DNA of 64,000 bases from Pectinophora gossypiella. Lineage: Eukaryota > Arthropoda > Insecta > Lepidoptera > Gelechiidae. Positions 53,401 through 59,400 of the stretch are shown here, in pieces. The stretch lies in assembly GCF_024362695.1 (NCBI RefSeq), contig NC_065419.1:13764678-13828677 (forward strand), in the 5' to 3' direction. Each line of letters starts with the position of its first letter. Within the stretch, counting starts at the first letter, position 1. Position numbers and translations under genes: made by a program. The notes under the pieces were generated by a model that worked only from the letters and a program-made list of their open reading frames with translations, made no database searches and was not told the origin of the DNA.

Positions 53401-56400
53401 TTTCCTTATAGGCAGTGCTCTGACAAGCTATCCTGAACCTGATCTTTCTGATAAGTCTATCAATAGATTGAAATTTTGGAAAGTTTTAACTAAAATCAAG
53501 CAAGACTTTTGGAAGGTCTGGTCAGGGGACTACCTAACACTACTACAAAGTAGACCAAAATGGCAACAAGGCCACCCCAATTTAAAAGAAGGAGACCTTG
53601 TCATTGTGCGCAGTGATAACACTGCACCAATGACATGGCCCATGGCCAGAATTGTGAAGATAGTTCCCGGGCCAGATGGTAGAGTCAGGGTAGCTGAAAT
53701 AAAAATGCCTAACAACAAGATATACTTGAGATCTTATAGAAAATTAAGTCTCTTGCCAATGAATGAGCAAGTAGGTACTCTTTAGCAGTTGGTTAGTGCA
53801 CTATGTGCTAACCAACTGAACCCAAGACCTCCATACAGTCGTAGGGCTGAAGAGTGCCTGCTTGTTCCAATTATATTGATTACTTGTTGAGCAATTGCTC
53901 AATAATAATATTGTGTTTAATATTTTATAACTTCAACATTCTTAAACATGTTTTGTTTGTTATAACTTCAAATTCTTAAAAAGGTTTAGCCTTTCATGAC
54001 TTAAATATCAAAATGTTTAAAAACAAAGTAACTTTTTGTAATTCATCATAAATCTCTCTTAAAAATGATTTACTTATATTCTGATATAAATATGTTTAAA
54101 CTTCTATGACTTAAATATAATTGTTCATACTTACTTGCTCATGGGCCCGGCCCAACTATGTTAAATTAATTAACATCAAATATATAATAAATAATGTGTA
54201 TAATTCAATTTATAAATAATAAGATTTAATTTCATTCATTTCATAAAATACTCTGCATAATTATAAATAAAAAATAACAAAACGTTTTTATGTTAATGGT
54301 AACACCATAATCTAAGTTTTTGTATGTTGCCTGTATTTTTTTCTTCTTCTCCTCAACTCACTGCATAATGGTTGTAATTTGTTAAACTTAATTTTAAAAT
54401 ACAGTCCATTTATAATTTACACCAGCTTTTTATTTCTACACCCATACAAATTCAATAGGCAATCGTGGTCTTTCTTTAGACCTAGTCTAACAAAGAATAA
54501 TTGTATTAAAATTAATAGTAACTTTGTCAAGCATCAAGATTAATAACGTCGCGGGGTCAAATCGATGGCAAGGACCCAAAAGTGTTCAATAGACCTAGTT
54601 AGCTAATTGACTTGCGACCTTTCTATTACGTGCTTCTGGAAAGTACGACGCAATGATTTGCGTTACATAAACAGCCTAGTTAGGTCCCAATGCTGGGGTT
54701 TGGAACGTTCTAGACTTCTAGTCCAGTGTACTCACACTCCATCACCAATTTGTTGTCTTCTAGGCCGATCCTTCTCATCCATAGCCATAAAATTCAATTT
54801 TCCCCAACTTACTTAAATTCCACAGCGCCATTTGCTTTTTAGCCTGAAGCAGTTGCTAACATACTAAGTACCGAAGTAACTATTTACCAAGCCACGTAAA
54901 GGCCTTTGGCATAGCAATTGTGTTAGTAGCATTAACATAGAATAGGATGACGTTTGCTAACGATAATATCCTAGTAAGTACGAAATGTGGGTGGTCAGAC
55001 CTTCATGTTAAGCGTACGTTGCCTACACTGGTAGATGTGACGTCACAATTCTGACTCACAATCATGTCATAGATTAAAAACTCTCCGCTCCCCACTAACG
55101 TCTGTGCGGTGTTCGAATTCTGAAATTGAACGACGACGTTCTTTCCTCTGATTTGAATATTTGATTTCACAGTTATTTCCCGCGCAGGCGTGGCAGGGTG
55201 GCGCCTATAAACATATATTTTTCATGGCGATTGTTCATCAAAAAATGCTAACAATTTGCTATAAAATTGAACCCAGGCTAAGTGCCTAATGTAAAATGTG
55301 AATGGAAGTTTCAAGTCAGATGTAGCCTATTCAATTATTTATGAAGAATATATATAAGAAACTTTATTGTTCAAAATGTTTTGTTTGGGATTTGTGTGGT
55401 TAATAAATATGAACTGATGGTTACAAATGATTATAAAAGCTTCTTTCGTAAGTAGTACTACCTACCTAAGTAATGACGGTTCAATTAGGTATTGTATTTG
55501 GCAGCCCTCAGACGTCACACACACAGATGCGCGTGTACGATAATGTCAATGTGTAGTGTCTGTGTAAAACGAGGTTATTTGTATGAAGTGTCCGGGGTGT
55601 GATCATGCAAAGTACTTATATACCTACATATATTATCGCCGTGCCAGTTACGATTCTCTTTCTATTTACATTCACGCCTATTTCCCACCGGGGTAAGCAG
55701 AGACTATAGAATTCCATTCGCTTCCATTTTGACACACTTCTCTTGCTTCCTTCACGTTTATCAATGGTTTCATTTACGCACGCCGGTTCAAAGTCGTACT
55801 AAACCAATTTAGGACATCTCAAAACTCTTTATATTTCTCTTTTGCTTCATAATTTTGTATTTCCTTGTATTTGTTATGTTAGTATGTCATCCTTGCCGTG
55901 TTCAGCAGCGACGACTGCTACTGCATAACTTAATTGGATGGACTCTACAACGTTTTATAGTTCTTATCTACCCTGAGATGTCCGACTACTGGGCAAAGGC
56001 CTCCATTTCTTCCAGGACTCTCTCTCCAGTGCTTCCTCCGGCCAGCCTTCCAGGAAAGCATCCAAGTCGTCGCGCCATCTCCGCCTCGGTCTGCCACGCC
56101 TGCGTCTGTCTCGGAGACCATTCTGTGGTGATCTTAGCCCAGACGTGACCTGCCGAATCCCACTTCAACTTGGTGCCTGTTTTTTTTTATTGCTATTGCT
56201 GTGGAAGCACTCAATTTTCATAAATTTTCCGAAAGGAAATTCCACTTCATAGCAACTTAAAAGAGTCACGGTCTGAATCATCCCCCTCAGTATTCGTTAC
56301 GATGTCACTGTAGAGTACACCTTTTGTATACTGCCATGATTTGGCTCGCCAACACACCATCACTCTGTACAGGCAGACCGTCCTGCATTGACTGACTGTT

Positions 56401-59400
56401 TGTCTTGCTCTGTATTCAGATGACGTATGCGCCCGAGACAAGGATAGCAATATCAATACTCTACAGTCACAACACCCTGTATAGTTTAGTCAAATAACAA
56501 ACTATAATACGGCATAGTACATCAATGTATGTACCAAGTTATCGCAGAATTTCGCACTTGTTAGCGAAGTTAAACACCATTCGTTTAGCTTTACACTTCG
56601 CAATTTGCCCAGCCTTTTGACATCACCAGAGTCGCAGTAATTGCTTACGTATCTCGTTTCTATTGTGCGATATTGTAAAGCACAGACTAATGGCAACACT
56701 GCTTTATATTCCAACAAAAGCATTCATATCTGGCACCGTTTATGTTAAATTGTCAGCTGTGGGAATTGGATAATAAATATTGGTTCGTGTTTAGGGTTGC
56801 CAATGTTGCCATATTTTAAAAATATATTTATGTAACAAAAATCAGGGCTACGTTCCCCAAAAAATTCATAGATGGCGCTGTTCAGATTTACCGTGATAAT
56901 TACCAATTTTCTCATTATTCGGGGTACATAATTTTTCAAAAATGTAATCTAATGGCAGATGCGTATTTAATAATAATTGCTGCTTGATATTTGAACAGAT
57001 ACGTATAGAATTATGTTGCTACCTGTATTGCTTGCTGTATTGATGATACAATATATGTATAAGTGGGTGGAAGATGTATTGTACCTGGGTGTAATAACGA
57101 GGGTCAACATTTATATCCAAAAACAAAGATAAAAGATGCATTAAGTCTGTTAACCATGAAATTAGCAAGTAACTAAATGTAACTATGTTACCAATTAATA
57201 AAGATATTTTTGAGTTTCAGTTTAGGCCTTTTAATTAAATGTATTATTTACCAATAAGAAACATCTCTTACACTTCCACCTCAACGTCACAAAAATCATG
57301 TAGGTAGTTAAATTCTAAATAATACAAAAAACTCTTTGTTTTTTTTTATAATTAGGTACTTGATTCTGAAAGGTAGCTATACAGCTATCTAGATTTTAAT
57401 AAAGAATAAATTCGCCAAACCAATAAAAAACCAACTGAAAAAAAATACAGTTTATTGGCGCGAATGGCAAATTGGCAACCTTGAGCATTACCGCATCGCT
57501 GGTTCACCGACCGATTTAAAGATAATCATTTCCGATTCGAAATTCCAATGCCAAATATACGAACACCGGAGCTGGGTCGCCATACTTTTTTTTTGAGGTC
57601 CCGTGCCACATTTTTGGCAGGGCAATCTTCATGGCCATAAAGAATCTTTCATGATAATTTGTTATTACTCTTTAGGGTCGATTGCATTTTGGAATTCGAA
57701 TTCGAAAATTAAAAAGTTATTTATCAGTTGATAATTGGGTCGTGTACTAGGTTATTGAACCTAGCATAGAAAAAATAAAATGTTTTTCGTTACTTTTAGA
57801 CTTATCAATATAAAGACAGATCTAGAGAGATAGATAGATAGATAGATAGATTTAGATTTAGAGTTAGTTTTAGATCTGTCTTTATATTGATAAAGAGATA
57901 TCTAAAACTAACGAAAAACATTTTATTTTTTCTATTTAACTTATTTATGAATTTTAAACAAGAAAAACGGAATAATAAGTCATATTTTATCACGTTTCTC
58001 TATCACGTCACAGTGTGCTTTTTCATACAATCTCCATAGTAATTGTATAATTTATTTTCAAGTTTCGATCCGAGAGCTGGCAGCTATTTTGCGCAGAGGA
58101 TAGGCCTGGCAGTTCAGAGCGGAAATGCTGCCAGCGTTTTGGGCGCTCTGCCTCAGTGTGGCGCGCTGGAGGAGATATTCTATTTATAATAAGCTGGTAT
58201 TGTTATTATAGATATTTTTTTAGAAAATAAATGCAATTCGCCTAAACCTAAAAAAAACCATAGTAATTTCGAGTTTTGACGTTTAGTAAAAAGTAACTGT
58301 TATGACTAGTTGGAAACTAGCCTATTTTCGTTGGTTTAACTAAAAACTCGGTGAGGCGTGGGTACTTAGTTCATCAGGCGATGAATGTATCTCTGACTTC
58401 TCCAATTCGGAATATAGTCTTAGAGCTTATGTTATGTTATGTAATTATCAGTTGCCTTTATTGTCGAGTAAAATGTATTTTATCGTAAATAATTGATATC
58501 AGAACATTGGGCGGAAGTCATTTTTTATTTTACGTGACTTATTTTAGATTTTCCGCAGATGGCATTAACTTGTATTTTATTTCATTTTTATTAATTTTAT
58601 TTTATTTATTGGGACATTCATCATTTTAATTTTATTTGATTTTATATAATTTAATTTCAATAATGGATATTAATCTGAAATAAATAATTCGAATTGAATT
58701 GGAATCAATTACTTGGCCGGACAAATGAGGAGCGCTGAAGGCTCTCACCCGGTACAACGGACAGAAGGCAAGAGGGGAACCACTGCTCTATTTTTCCCTA
58801 AAAAGTAGCATGAAGGATGCTACACCGACAAGAGCGTGGCTCTTAAATTAGTGAGTAGTGAATTGATATCACGTGGTTTCCAGGATTTGTGCTCGGTTCG
58901 ATCATTCGATGTGCTCGTCATGTGTTACATGGGACTTTAACATAGCTGGCGAGGAGCGGATGTATATGCTATACAGCTCTGCATACCCCTTCGAGGATAC
59001 TTATAGGCGTGAAGTCACTGTGTTATGTTATGTCTAAGTCTTACCTAGCGCCGATGATCTCTGCGAGCCGGCCCCCCGGCAGCTCGGTGAGCACGTAGCC
59101 CCAGAAGAAGCACCCTAGGAGAAGGTTCTTCTCCTTGGTGTCCCAGTGGTATCGCGTCTGCTCTATGTGTTCTGGATGCTGAAAAAAAATAATATTTTAG
59201 TACCATTTTGGTGCGCTGCCTACTTCTTCAGAGATACAGGCGTGATGCTATACAGGATGTTAGTGACAACGTACTTAGTGAGGGGGATGATTCTGAGTTG
59301 ATATCAAGTGAAATTTTCCGTTACAAAATTTATGTTTTTTTAAATTATTTTCAGTTCGATACTTTTGCGCGACGGAAAATTCCACTTGATATCAACTCAG

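Larger units (their letters stand above)
47744..54440 (+). mobile_element. Complete BEL/Pao LTR retrotransposon, apparently intact
   Basis: The element is 6,697 bp, flanked by the 5-bp direct repeat CCCAT (47739-47743 and 54441-54445) and bounded by two 282-bp LTRs starting TGTTAAATTAATTAAC and ending TTTCTACA. I see no difference between the LTRs. Between them lie a leader of about 650 bp, one Gag-Pol reading frame and 373 bp of AT-rich sequence before the 3' LTR. There is no second frame that could be an envelope gene. Domain order (Gag, zinc knuckle, protease, RT, RNase H, integrase) and the single long frame are those of BEL/Pao elements. It lies antisense in the 15-kb intron of the SLC17 gene. 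No clear tRNA primer-binding site was identified; TGG occurs at 48029 and 48036 just after the LTR. Confidence 0.97.

Noticed and set aside
53786..54158. Possible envelope gene after BEL Pol
   Set aside because: Only 373 AT-rich bases with many stops lie between the Pol stop and the 3' LTR.
55986..56168. 60-codon minus ORF
   Set aside because: Not a gene; part of a frameshifted LINE C-terminus.
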